From the NCBI GenBank assembly GCA_964485695.1, contig CAZAKZ010000005.1, positions 23,681-87,680 on the forward strand: a stretch of DNA of 64,000 nucleotides, in the 5' to 3' direction. Made by a program: the position numbers and the translations under genes. The DNA comes from CAZAKZ01 sp964485695. Its GTDB lineage: Bacteria > Planctomycetota > JAFGQW01. The notes below the pieces were generated by a model, which saw only the letters and a list, made by a program, of their open reading frames with translations, was not told where the DNA came from and did not search any database. Below, piece after piece: positions 27,467 to 35,840 of the stretch. Each line of letters starts with the position of its first letter. Position 1 is the stretch's first letter.

Positions 27467-27621
27467 TTTGGCATCTCATCTTCGAACCATCTTCGGCCGG
27501 GCCTCGCTCGCAAAATCCTCGACATATTGCCTGTAATATGCCTCCGGTTTCGCTCACTCGGGTCGGCCGAATCTGACCCGAATCTGAGCGCCAAAATGTG
27601 AATTTATTCTTGCGCAAACCC
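27441..27621. mobile_element. MITE-like 181-bp palindromic element in the exopolysaccharide operon
   Basis: 27441-27472 and 27590-27621 are 32-bp inverted repeats matching at 30 positions (GGGCTTGCGCAAGAATAAAT against its complement). The inner part is also broadly self-complementary: TTCGGCC on the left pairs with GGCCGAA on the right, and CATATT pairs with AATATG near the centre. It has no coding capacity. The right end touches the tyrosine kinase stop codon; the left end overlaps the next gene's first codons. No clear target duplication is visible. It could be a miniature inverted-repeat element or a dedicated RNA hairpin within the transcript. Confidence 0.7.
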
Positions 27622-28407
27622 TTACCGGTATTGATAGTACTCGCTCGCATTGTAGTTGGAGGTGCGGGAGTTTGGGTTCACGTTGGTACAGACGAGGCCC
27701 AGGATGTTCGCTCGGCCCCGCTCGAGGATCTCCAGACCGTGTTTGACCCGGCTGCGGTCCGTCACGTTCAGCTTGATGACGTAGACCACGCCCTCTACTC
27801 TGGAGCAGAGGATTCCGGCGTCATGGACGTAGAGGATGGGGGGCGTGTCAAAGATGACGAAGTCGTACTCGGTCCTGAGAACATCCACCAGGTCCGCCAT
27901 CTGTCGGGACCCGAGGAGCTCGGCCGGATTCTCCGAGGGCTCTCCGGCCGGCAGCACGGCCAGATCCGGAATCGGGGTCTCGTAGATCGCCTTCTTCAGG
28001 GGCAGATCGCGGGTGAGAAGGTGGCTGAGGCCGTATCGGGAATCCACGCCCACGAGGCTCGTGAGGCTCGGCCGCCGCAGGTCTGCGTCCACCACCAGCA
28101 CCTTGACGTCCCGTTGCTCCGCGAAGGTCGCGCCGATGTTCAGGGTCGTGAGGCTCTTTCCCTCCTTCTTGATGGAGCTCGTCACGGCCATCACCCTGGG
28201 AGGACTGGCCGGGTCGATGGCCATGATGTTGGTCCGGAGCATGCGGTACTGCTCCATTTCCGGGCTGGATTTTTCCAGGTGGGCCACGACCCGGGAATCG
28301 AGGTCTCCCCTTCCCACCAGGACCGGAAGGGATGATTCCTTCTCCGGCCCGGGTTGAATCAGGTTCTCCGCCTCGTATTTCCTCAAGGCGTCATAGAAAC
28401 TACCCAT
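27622..28407 (-). CDS. BY-type tyrosine kinase, XrtA-associated
   Basis: A 261-residue cytoplasmic tyrosine autokinase of the CpsD/Wzc-C type (TIGR03018-like). It has a Walker A variant SSIKKEGKS (77-85), Walker A' VLVVDADLRRP (Asp107) and Walker B FVIFDTPPI. The C-terminal tail is a tyrosine cluster (Y252, Y257, Y258, Y260), the autophosphorylation target. It controls polymer length together with the Wzz-like protein. The ATG follows immediately on the TAG stop of the ATPase gene. The stop codon directly borders the palindromic element. Confidence 0.88.
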   Translation of the reverse strand: MGSFYDALRKYEAENLIQPGPEKESSLPVLVGRGDLDSRVVAHLEKSSPEMEQYRMLRTNIMAIDPASPPRVMAVTSSIKKEGKSLTTLNIGATFAEQRDVKVLVVDADLRRPSLTSLVGVDSRYGLSHLLTRDLPLKKAIYETPIPDLAVLPAGEPSENPAELLGSRQMADLVDVLRTEYDFVIFDTPPILYVHDAGILCSRVEGVVYVIKLNVTDRSRVKHGLEILERGRANILGLVCTNVNPNSRTSNYNASEYYQYR

Positions 28408-29283
28408 CTATCCGGTCTCCTTGCTGAACAGGCGAAAGGAACGCTTGCCCACGGGGCTCTTGGCCCGGGTTCTGGCCCTGAAGCCTTCCAGATCCTTGAT
28501 GACGTCGGCGACGATACTACTCGTGACCTTCCAGGTCCCTCGGACAAAGCCGAGAAGGAGGGCGTTGTCGCACACGGTGTTGATCATGCGCGGAATCCCG
28601 CGCGTGTAGAGATGTATGGCCTTCAGGGCGCTGCGGCTGATCTTCACCCGCGCTTCCGGGCCGGCCGTTTGCAGCCTGTGTACGATGTATTGAAATGTCT
28701 CGATTTTATTCAGGGCTTCGAGGTGGTAGCGAACGGCGATGCGCTGGCGGAACTGCCTGAGATCCGGCCGGTCCACCTTCTCGTTCAGCTCGGGCTGGCC
28801 GAGGAGGATCACCTGGACGAGCTTGTCCTCCTCGCTCTCCACGTTGGAGAGCATTCGCACCTCCTCGAGCGCCTGGGGGCTCAGGTTCTGGGCCTCGTCG
28901 ATCAGCAGGATCACGTCACGGCCTTCCCGGCCGGCACGCTTGAGGAAGTCCTCGATCTTGCGAATCAAGGCCACCCGACCCAGGTCCTGGGTATCGATAC
29001 CGAGTTCCTCGCAGATGACCTGGAGGAGCTGCATGCTGGTGAGGTGGGTGTTGGTCACCACGGCCTTCACCGAATCGGCCTCGAGACCGTTGAAGAGCGC
29101 CCGGGCCACGGTGGTCTTTCCTGCGCCCACCTCACCCGTCAGCATGGCGAATCCCTTCCGGGTCTTGACCGTGTAGAGAAGCGCAGCAAGGGCCTCGTTG
29201 TGGCGGGTGCTCCGGAAAAAGAACCGGGTGTCCGGCGTGTTGTTGAACGGCATCCGCCTGAATCCGTAGTGCCTTTGATACAT
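28408..29283 (-). CDS. ExeA/GspA-like AAA ATPase, XrtA-associated
   Basis: A 291-residue AAA ATPase. The N-terminus YGFRRMPFNNTPDTRFFF is typical of the ExeA/TIGR03015 family, followed by Walker A TGEVGAGKTT (about 49-58) and Walker B VILLIDEAQNLSP. In XrtA-type exopolysaccharide loci this gene sits beside the tyrosine kinase, as here. Its role may be to power export or assembly, but it is uncharacterised. No membrane segment is present. The 126 bp upstream, before the chain-length gene, show no other feature. Confidence 0.87.
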   Translation of the reverse strand: MYQRHYGFRRMPFNNTPDTRFFFRSTRHNEALAALLYTVKTRKGFAMLTGEVGAGKTTVARALFNGLEADSVKAVVTNTHLTSMQLLQVICEELGIDTQDLGRVALIRKIEDFLKRAGREGRDVILLIDEAQNLSPQALEEVRMLSNVESEEDKLVQVILLGQPELNEKVDRPDLRQFRQRIAVRYHLEALNKIETFQYIVHRLQTAGPEARVKISRSALKAIHLYTRGIPRMINTVCDNALLLGFVRGTWKVTSSIVADVIKDLEGFRARTRAKSPVGKRSFRLFSKETG

Positions 29284-29409
29284 GGTATTTCGTATTCCTC
29301 AGAACCCCTCGTTCATCACGCTCCTGGAAAGCTCCAGAGGGCACTCCCCCATCTCGAACAGGAATTGATCCTCGTGCTGTTCAGATCTCCTGTTCGCCTT
29401 GTCCGTCCG

Positions 29410-31014
29410 TCATACCAGATCCTTGAATTTCTGCACCGAGTCCACCAGGAAGTTCGGCAACAGGTCTGGATTGCGGTTGTATATGTAGACCACCGTTGAG
29501 ACGCCGATGGCCAGGATCAACGTGGCCACCACGGCCGCGGCTCGCTTCCGGGCCCGCTGTTTCTGTTCGTACTTGCTCAGGATGGTGTGCACCACGCCGA
29601 GGACGGGCCAGCTCAGCATGGCGGATACATCCTCGGGGGTATGGAAGGTCTTTCGTCCCACCTCAACGGCGAACACGGTCCCCACGCCTGCGGCAAGGCC
29701 GAGGGCGAGAGCGATGAGCAGGATCAGCGCCGCGGGCGGCGTCGAATGCTTGAGAGGCTTGCTGGCACGCTCGATGGGAATGAACAGGTCGTCCAGGGTG
29801 TTGGTCACCCGGAACCACGTCGTCGACGCCTGGAGCAATTTCTTGGTGAATTCTTTGAGCTGGTCATTGGCCCGGTCCACGGAGTCCAGCAGCTTCTTGT
29901 GCTGTCCGCGGAGCATGGGGAGGCTCTTGACCTTTTCCCGCTTGAACGCGAGCTTTTCGCTGATCTCGAGCTTGGTGATCTGCTTGAGTTCCAGTTCGGC
30001 CTCCGCATCCTGGAGCGCGATGCTGACCTCATCGTACTTCGGATTCGGCTTGCGAATCTCCTGGTCCTTGAGATAGCGCTTGGTCTGGTCCAGCTCGGCC
30101 TTGCGCTTCTCGTAGAGCCCGCGGATCTTGATCACCGCGGGATGGTCCGAATTACGATTCACCGCCAGCTCGTCCCACTTTGACTTGAGACCCTGGACCT
30201 CTTCGTTCAGCGCCTCCCAGGACGGGTTCTTCTCTCTTTCGTGCTTGACGATCTCCGGCTCCAGGGTGTTCAGAGTCGAAGTGTTCTGTCGGATCTGGGC
30301 CTCGAGCTGGCGAATCCTGTCGACGGCCTCCTCCTCGCTCTTCTTCAGCTCCTCGATCTCTCCCTCGATGGCCGGCTTGTCCCCCCCCATGAGGGCCTCG
30401 AAGTGCTGTTCCTCGAACTCCTGGAGCTTGTCCTGGGCCTCATCGTAGTTCACGGACGAACGTCTCTCGTCCTCCATGGCCTTGTCCCGGGTTTCCTGGA
30501 TCTTCTTCTGGTATTTGACTCTCAACCGGCTGATGTAGTTCTGGGTGATCCGGTTCAGGAGATTCTGGGCGATGAAGGCCTTGCTCCACGTGAAGGAGAT
30601 GTTGAGAAGCTTGTCACCGCCCATCTTGGGGGTGATCACATCCACCTCGATCTTGTCCCGGACCCTGTCGATGGCCTCCTGGCGCTCCAGCTCGGAGCGA
30701 CAGTCCACCAGCATGTTCTCGCCGTCCAGGACCTCCTCGATATGCGACTTGTTCTTGATCTCGAACTTGGCGATGTCCAGTTCGATGGTAGGGGGCGGCG
30801 CCACGTTCATGCCCACGTAGAGCTTGTCCAGGTAGCTCCGGTCGATGACCTTGGTTATGGTCTTGGACTCGTATCCCTTGGGAAGAAGGGAACCGACACC
30901 CAGGGTCAGGGCCGCGGCAAGAATGAAAGGCAGCAGGAACAGCTTGCGGCGGCGCCAAAGCAACCCCAGGTAGTCCATGGCGTTGAAATCGAACTGCTCT
31001 TTCTGGTCTGTCAT
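29410..31014 (-). CDS. Wzz/GumC-like polysaccharide chain-length determinant
   Basis: A 534-residue inner-membrane protein. Membrane segment about 24-43, a long periplasmic part (about 50-425) rich in charged heptads that should form coiled coils, then two hydrophobic segments near the C-terminus (LILLIALALGLAAGV and VVATLILAIGVSTVVYI). This is the architecture of the XrtA-associated chain-length protein (TIGR03007). Normal Wzz proteins have two segments, so the third is a feature of this subfamily or of this protein. It probably pairs with the separate tyrosine kinase, since no kinase domain is fused. The gene begins 1 bp after the export lipoprotein gene. Confidence 0.85.
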   Translation of the reverse strand: MTDQKEQFDFNAMDYLGLLWRRRKLFLLPFILAAALTLGVGSLLPKGYESKTITKVIDRSYLDKLYVGMNVAPPPTIELDIAKFEIKNKSHIEEVLDGENMLVDCRSELERQEAIDRVRDKIEVDVITPKMGGDKLLNISFTWSKAFIAQNLLNRITQNYISRLRVKYQKKIQETRDKAMEDERRSSVNYDEAQDKLQEFEEQHFEALMGGDKPAIEGEIEELKKSEEEAVDRIRQLEAQIRQNTSTLNTLEPEIVKHEREKNPSWEALNEEVQGLKSKWDELAVNRNSDHPAVIKIRGLYEKRKAELDQTKRYLKDQEIRKPNPKYDEVSIALQDAEAELELKQITKLEISEKLAFKREKVKSLPMLRGQHKKLLDSVDRANDQLKEFTKKLLQASTTWFRVTNTLDDLFIPIERASKPLKHSTPPAALILLIALALGLAAGVGTVFAVEVGRKTFHTPEDVSAMLSWPVLGVVHTILSKYEQKQRARKRAAAVVATLILAIGVSTVVYIYNRNPDLLPNFLVDSVQKFKDLV

Positions 31015-31015
31015 A

Positions 31016-31813
31016 CTAGTAAATCCGTTTGGATTGCCTCAGGTATTCCCTCTGGATGTCGATCTGGAGCGGCATCGTGTAGAGACTCGTCCCCGTCATG
31101 ATCGCGGCAGCGAGCACCTTGATCGGATAGGTGACCTTTGCCGTGAGCTGGGCGAGCTTCCCCCAGATATTGGCCCGGATGTAGATGATGTCGTCTTCTC
31201 GAATCTGGTAGTTGGTCCTCGAGAGTCCCCGGAACCGGACCTCGTTGGATTTGCAGATGTAGATCCTGGGTTTCACGGGATCGGAGCGGATGAGCAGGAC
31301 GCTCGACTTGGCCGTGATCGGATTCGTGCCCACGGTGGCCAGGACGTCCAGAACGGTCTCGTCCCCCGTGTAGGGCATCGGCCCAATGCGCTGGGCTTCA
31401 CCGAACACGTAGTATTTCTTCGAGTTGAATGCCGCCACGGTCACTGTGACTGAGATGTCCCTGTAATACCTCTCCAGGGTGTTTTTCACCTTGTCGGCGA
31501 TCTCCTTTCGGGTCAATCCGCCGATGTAGACATCCTCCACGAATGGCAGGGTGATCTTGCCGTCCATGCCGACGATGTACGGTCCCGATATTTCAGGCGC
31601 ACTCTCCACCTGGATGACGATTCCGTCTCCGATTCCGACGTAGTAGTTGGCCGCAGCATCACCGAAGAACCGATGCCCGAGGCCCTGCCCCTCCTTCACG
31701 TAGAGGGATTCGATATCCTCGGGGACCGGATAGCTCGAACACCCGATCAGAGTTCCTGCCAGGGCAAGAACCGGGAACCACTTCCATGCGAAATGAGCGA
31801 TATGGCTGACCAT
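31016..31813 (-). CDS. Polysaccharide export outer-membrane lipoprotein (Wza-like)
   Basis: A 265-residue lipoprotein with signal and lipobox LIGC (Cys25). The Poly_export domain (GDGIVIQVESAPEIS) is followed by SLBB-type repeats (ITLPFVEDVYIGGLTRKEI; YYVFGEAQRIG). It should form the outer-membrane channel for the polysaccharide. ATG 31813 begins the signal; the frame extends upstream to 31918, but that region is not family-like. A GGAGGT lies 13 bases upstream, which is far for a Shine-Dalgarno. It is the first gene of the operon, with a long leader holding two inverted repeats. Confidence 0.87.
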   Translation of the reverse strand: MVSHIAHFAWKWFPVLALAGTLIGCSSYPVPEDIESLYVKEGQGLGHRFFGDAAANYYVGIGDGIVIQVESAPEISGPYIVGMDGKITLPFVEDVYIGGLTRKEIADKVKNTLERYYRDISVTVTVAAFNSKKYYVFGEAQRIGPMPYTGDETVLDVLATVGTNPITAKSSVLLIRSDPVKPRIYICKSNEVRFRGLSRTNYQIREDDIIYIRANIWGKLAQLTAKVTYPIKVLAAAIMTGTSLYTMPLQIDIQREYLRQSKRIY

Positions 31814-31920
31814 CGTCTTGCTGATTACCTCCAAAGGACCAGTGCGGACGGCTTTTCGATCCAGGAATCCGGATCCGAGGGCGCGACCTCTCTTGCAAGA
31901 GGAAACCGGATCAATCAAAT

Positions 31921-31933
31921 CGGGTCAAACCCG
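31921..31933. repeat. CGGGT-CAA-ACCCG inverted repeat
   Basis: Short hairpin in the leader of the export gene, part of a family of CGGGT-(3 to 5)-ACCCG repeats also at 35776-35789, 45737-45750 and 57369-57383. Confidence 0.45.
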
Positions 31934-31954
31934 CCCCGGGAGCCCCGTACGACC

Positions 31955-31980
31955 GGAATCCTGAGTTCCTTGAGGATTCC
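31955..31980. repeat. Inverted repeat in the exopolysaccharide operon leader
   Basis: GGAATCCT (31955-31962) and AGGATTCC (31973-31980), 10-base loop, 142 to 167 bp upstream of the export-lipoprotein start. It may be a leader hairpin or an operator. Confidence 0.5.
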
Positions 31981-32033
31981 CTGGATCGTGAGAGGTGCGA
32001 CCCGACCTAGACACGTCTTTTCCGCTCGCTACA

Positions 32034-32062
32034 ATAGTACTCCATGAATGGATTAAATGCAA
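32034..32062 (-). promoter_or_regulatory. Candidate promoter of the exopolysaccharide operon
   Basis: On the minus strand TTGCAT (32057-32062) and TACTAT (32034-32039) are 17 bp apart. A start near 32026 would give a leader of about 210 bases holding both hairpins. The match is modest. Confidence 0.3.
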
Positions 32063-32161
32063 TGAGATTAACAGGTTACGCCGGACAAGATGAGGACGCG
32101 TCTCGCATTGAGCCCGGGATCGTCCTTCCTGCTCCCCTGACTTCTTCGCCTATTCTATCTA

Positions 32162-32176
32162 CTTTGTGTCACAAAG
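32162..32176. promoter_or_regulatory. Palindromic operator candidate CTTTGTG-T-CACAAAG
   Basis: Perfect 7-bp arms around one base, midway in the divergent region 31814-32501. The 8-mer GTCACAAA inside it recurs at 32362-32369 over the promoter candidate of the kinase gene, suggesting a shared regulator. Regulator unknown. Confidence 0.45.
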
Positions 32177-32359
32177 CAGAAGAGTTGAGATCTGAAAATA
32201 TATTTTTTTCGCGCCCTACGCCTTTCCCTTCCCATGGAAACCTCTGATCTGCCCGGCACCGGAGATTCCATTCCCACGCACGGGCACCCTGCTTGGGAAT
32301 CCTCTCCGCCTGTACTCCTGGAAGGTCAACTCGAACCGGTCAATCTCATTTTCAGATTT

Positions 32360-32389
32360 TCGTCACAAATGAACGGGTAAGAATATTAT
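32360..32389 (+). promoter_or_regulatory. Candidate promoter of the GAF histidine kinase gene
   Basis: TCGTCA (32360-32365), 18 bp spacer, TATTAT (32384-32389); transcription would begin near 32396, about 105 bp before the ATG. It overlaps the second GTCACAAA site. Confidence 0.35.
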
Positions 32390-32501
32390 ACAGCCTGACT
32401 CCCGGGTGGAGCTCTCAGGGAACGCAAGGGTTTTTCCGAGGTATACCTGGGGCGACACGTACAGGGACAAGGGCATCCACGGGAAGTCACGCGCAACCAA
32501 A

Positions 32502-33974
32502 ATGAGCGAAGATCTTCTTTCATTCATCCACGGCGTCCTCGAAGGGGGCGAAAGTCCCGGGGTAGCACCCGCTCCGCTCCTCGAGGAAGAACGCCTCATC
32601 GCCGCCAAGGTTGCAAACCTGGCGCGCGAGGTCCAGGCCCTCGAGGAACAAGCCGACCGCATGGACCGGGATCGCGATCGGAGGCGAATCGCCTATCGTC
32701 AGCTACTCAGGGGCCTCAAGGCCGTCCGGCGTGTCGGCCGGATCCTCCTCGAGACGACGGACGTGGATGAGATCTGCAGGCGATGTGTGCGGATCATGGT
32801 GGAGGACCTTGGGGCGGTCAACTCCTCGATCCTCCTGCTGAGCCACGGTAAAAAAACCCTGAGGCTGGTGGCCGCCTACGGGCGGGGAGAAGAGCATCTG
32901 TCGGATAAGCAGCGGGAGGCCAGGTTCAACCGGATGCTCACCATCAAGGTGGGAGAAGGTGTGGCCGGCCGCGTGGTTTCCACGGGCAAGCCCAGGTATC
33001 TGGCCAACGTGGAAGACGATCCCTCCTTCGCGCCGCTGCGCTCGTCCATCGTCGTGAAAAGTCTCTATTGCTTCCCGCTCCGCGGCAAGAGCGCCAACAT
33101 CGGCGTCATCAATCTGAGCCACCCGAACCTCGAGGACAGCGGTACGAACCTGAGAAGGCTCCTCTTCCTGCTCAGCAGTTCAGTCGGGCAGGTCATCACC
33201 ATCGCCCGCCTCCACCGCCGCCTCATCACCCAGGAATACGAGCGACACGCCAAGCTTGCCAGCCTGGGCGAGATGGCCGCAAGCGTCGCCCACGAGATCA
33301 ACAATCCCGTGACCAACATCCTTCTTCGGGCCCAGAAGCTCAAACGCGCAAACTGCGACGCCGACAAGGTGAAAGCCCTGGCCTCGGATATGGAAAAGGA
33401 GACCTTCCGCATCGCCAAGATCGTGACCAAGCTCCTCGACGTGGGGCCGGACGAGGAGGAGGAGCCGACCCTGGAATCCGTCAACGAGGTCGTGGAGGAC
33501 ACGCTCATCCTGACCGAGCATCACCTGAGATCCAGGCAGTCCATCACCGTGAACAGGATGTTCGAGGAGGGCATCCCCGAGATCCGGGTCGTCCGGCGTG
33601 AGCTGGAACAGGTGTTCACCAACCTGATCACCAATGCCGCCAGAGCCATGCCCGAGGGGGGTGAACTGACCATCGTCACCCGGTCCTCGGAATCCGGTCC
33701 GGACCTGCCTCCCGACCGCTACGTGGCCGTCGACTTCATCGATACCGGCCAGGGCATCCTCCCGGAATACCTGGAGAAGATCTTCCAGCCCTTCTTCACC
33801 ACCGGCCGGAAGGGTGGCGGGGCCGGCCTGGGGCTTCCCATCAGCCGTGAGATCGTGGAGAGGTTCGGCGGAGAAATCACGGTGAAGAGCCGGGAGGACG
33901 AGGGGACCTGCTTCACGGTCCTCTTGCCTGCGGTCGGGGAAGGCGACACCAATTTGATCAGTCGGACAGCCTGA
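32502..33974 (+). CDS. Soluble GAF-domain histidine kinase
   Basis: A 490-residue kinase with no membrane segment. N-terminal charged coiled coil (about 25-80), GAF domain (about 85-235, with GVAGRVVSTGKPRYL), then H-box SVAHEINNPVTN with His264. The ATPase domain has N-box NLITNAARAMPEG, G1 DFIDTGQGI and GGAGLGLPISREI. The start at 32502 is taken because the sequence before it looks non-coding; no good Shine-Dalgarno is seen. No response regulator gene is adjacent. It is divergent from the exopolysaccharide operon, where many XrtA loci have a GAF kinase (PrsK, membrane-bound). This soluble version may play that part, but that is only inferred. It overlaps the converging GT2 gene by 17 bp. 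Confidence 0.82.
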   Translation: MSEDLLSFIHGVLEGGESPGVAPAPLLEEERLIAAKVANLAREVQALEEQADRMDRDRDRRRIAYRQLLRGLKAVRRVGRILLETTDVDEICRRCVRIMVEDLGAVNSSILLLSHGKKTLRLVAAYGRGEEHLSDKQREARFNRMLTIKVGEGVAGRVVSTGKPRYLANVEDDPSFAPLRSSIVVKSLYCFPLRGKSANIGVINLSHPNLEDSGTNLRRLLFLLSSSVGQVITIARLHRRLITQEYERHAKLASLGEMAASVAHEINNPVTNILLRAQKLKRANCDADKVKALASDMEKETFRIAKIVTKLLDVGPDEEEEPTLESVNEVVEDTLILTEHHLRSRQSITVNRMFEEGIPEIRVVRRELEQVFTNLITNAARAMPEGGELTIVTRSSESGPDLPPDRYVAVDFIDTGQGILPEYLEKIFQPFFTTGRKGGGAGLGLPISREIVERFGGEITVKSREDEGTCFTVLLPAVGEGDTNLISRTA

Positions 33975-34707
33975 ATCGAACGATGTGGTAGAACGCACTG
34001 ACGGCGTCCCGCCATCCGATCTTCTTTCCGGTTGCGTAGTCCCGGCCGTAGTAGGAGATGGGCACCTCGTAGATCCTCACCCCCCGCCTGGCGATCTTGG
34101 CGGTGATCTCCGGCTCGACCCCGAACCGTTTTGATTTCAGGGTGATGGACTCGAGGATTTCCCGACGGAACGCCTTGTAACAGGTCTCCATGTCCGTCAG
34201 GTTGATGTTGGTGAACATGTTGGAAGTAAGGGTGAGCAGCCGGTTGCCCACGTAGTGCCAGAAGAGGTGGACGCGCGTGGGGCCGCCACCCAGGAACCTC
34301 GATCCGTAGACCACATCGGCCTTGCCCTGCCGGATGGGTTCCACCAGCCGGGGAAATTCCTCGGGATCGTATTCCAGGTCGGCATCCTGGACGATGACGA
34401 TGTCGCCGGTCGTGAGTCGAAAGCCCGTGGACAGAGCGGCGCCCTTGCCCTGGTTCTTCTCGTGATGGACGACCTTCAGGTCTCCCGCCCTGTCGGCCTC
34501 TTCCTGCAGGATGTCTCGGGAGCCGTCGGAGGAGCCGTCATCCACCACGATGATCTCCTTCTCGTAGGGCGCCTTCCTGACCTTGTCGAGGAGCTCGCGG
34601 AGCGTCTTCTCCTCGTTGAAGCAGGGAATGACCACACTGAGAAGGAAACTCTCTGGTCTGGAGGATTCTTCCGGACTATCCAAGACGGCTTCCGTATTGC
34701 TTTTCAT
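33958..34707 (-). CDS. Glycosyltransferase family 2 (polyprenyl-phosphate sugar transferase type)
   Basis: A 249-residue GT-A enzyme: LSVVIPCFNEEKTLRELL, IIVVDDGSSDGS, and the metal-binding VQDADLEYDP. It resembles dolichyl/undecaprenyl-phosphate glucose or mannose synthases, which load a sugar on lipid carrier. No C-terminal membrane segments are present, so it is the short soluble form. The ATG overlaps the end of rfbB by 32 bp without a good Shine-Dalgarno; a GTG at VVIPCF is possible but less likely. It is the last gene of the sugar-nucleotide run. Confidence 0.85.
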   Translation of the reverse strand: MKSNTEAVLDSPEESSRPESFLLSVVIPCFNEEKTLRELLDKVRKAPYEKEIIVVDDGSSDGSRDILQEEADRAGDLKVVHHEKNQGKGAALSTGFRLTTGDIVIVQDADLEYDPEEFPRLVEPIRQGKADVVYGSRFLGGGPTRVHLFWHYVGNRLLTLTSNMFTNINLTDMETCYKAFRREILESITLKSKRFGVEPEITAKIARRGVRIYEVPISYYGRDYATGKKIGWRDAVSAFYHIVRFRLSD

Positions 34708-35689
34708 AGTAAGAAAGGTAGGCCCCGCTCTTGATCGCTTCCCACCAGGGCCGGTTGTCCTGATACCACTGTATGGTATCCCTCAATCCCGCTTCCAGAT
34801 CGAACCTGCCCTGCCAGCCCAGTTCGATGACCCTGTCCGAACAGATGGCGTACCGCCGGTCGTGGGCCGGCCGATCCTTCACGTGCTGGATGAGGGATTC
34901 GGGCTTGCCGAGGACCTTCAAAATGGTCTTGACGATGAACAGATTCTCCCGTTCACCGCCCACGCCGCCGATGTTGTATGCCTGGCCCGCCTCCCCCTTC
35001 AGCCGCACCGTATCGATGGCGCTGCAATGGTCGAGGACGTGGATCCAGTCGCGGACCTGGCGCCCGTCCCCGTAGACCGGCAGGGGCTGGTCGGCCATGG
35101 CGTTGGATATCATGAGGGGGATCAGCTTTTCCGGAAACTGGTAGGGGCCGTAGTTGTTGGAACATCTCGTGACCACCGCGTCCAGACCGTGGGTCTTGTA
35201 GGCTGCGAACACCATGAGGTCGCTGGCCGCCTTGCTGGCCGAGTAGGGGCTGGTGGGATCGAGGGGCGTATCCTCGGTGAAGTAGCCCGTGGCTCCCAGG
35301 GAACCGTAGACCTCATCGGTGGACACGTGCACGAACCGGCCGTGGCCCTGCTGGATCATCCGGTCCACGAGGGTCTGGGTTCCCATAATGTTGGTCCGGA
35401 CAAAGACCTCGCTGTCCAGGATGCTCCGGTCCACGTGGCTCTCGGCCGCCAGGTGGAAGACCACGTCGACCCCGGCCCCGAACGCCCGATCCACGTCCTC
35501 GTGATCCGCGACGTCCCCTTTCACGAAGGTGTAGCGACCCCTGTCCGGGATGCCTTCGAGATTGGCCAGGTTGCCTGCATAGGTCAACTTGTCCAGATTC
35601 ACGACATGGATGTCCTTGTACGTGTCCAGGAGGTAGTGGACCAGATTCGATCCGATAAATCCGGCCCCGCCGGTCACCAGGATGCGCAT
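34676..35689 (-). CDS. rfbB: dTDP-glucose 4,6-dehydratase
   Basis: A 337-residue short-chain dehydrogenase-like enzyme. It has the NAD motif TGGAGFIGSN, VSTDEVYG with the catalytic Thr/Asp/Glu, and YSASKAASD (Tyr/Lys pair). It makes dTDP-4-keto-6-deoxyglucose, the second step towards dTDP-L-rhamnose, from the product of RfbA. The start MRILVTGGAGF follows GAGGGCGG. It is separated from rfbD by 151 bp that contain a CGGGT hairpin and a longer GC hairpin, so it may have extra control. Confidence 0.93.
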   Translation of the reverse strand: MRILVTGGAGFIGSNLVHYLLDTYKDIHVVNLDKLTYAGNLANLEGIPDRGRYTFVKGDVADHEDVDRAFGAGVDVVFHLAAESHVDRSILDSEVFVRTNIMGTQTLVDRMIQQGHGRFVHVSTDEVYGSLGATGYFTEDTPLDPTSPYSASKAASDLMVFAAYKTHGLDAVVTRCSNNYGPYQFPEKLIPLMISNAMADQPLPVYGDGRQVRDWIHVLDHCSAIDTVRLKGEAGQAYNIGGVGGERENLFIVKTILKVLGKPESLIQHVKDRPAHDRRYAICSDRVIELGWQGRFDLEAGLRDTIQWYQDNRPWWEAIKSGAYLSYYEKQYGSRLG

Positions 35690-35775
35690 GGTTCCGCCCT
35701 CGATTCTCTATTTTCTTTGACAGGGGGTTGGAAGAGCGCGCCGCTCAACCCCATACCTTGATTCCTGTCCGCCCC

Positions 35776-35789
35776 CGGGTCAAGACCCG
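35776..35789. repeat. CGGGT-CAAG-ACCCG inverted repeat
   Basis: Intergenic hairpin between rfbD and rfbB. A second, larger one nearby has arms GGGGTT and AACCCC around 35725-35755. No U-tract follows, so a terminator role is unproven. Confidence 0.4.
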
Positions 35790-35840
35790 TGGCCCGCACA
35801 GAGTTTCAAAAATCCATCAAGCCCTGCCATCCCGCGGAAA

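Noticed and set aside
27441..27621. Simple Rho-independent terminator between the tyrosine kinase and the glycosyltransferase
   Set aside because: It is far longer than a terminator, lacks a terminal U-run, and overlaps the downstream start codon; expression of the six genes beyond it would be lost.
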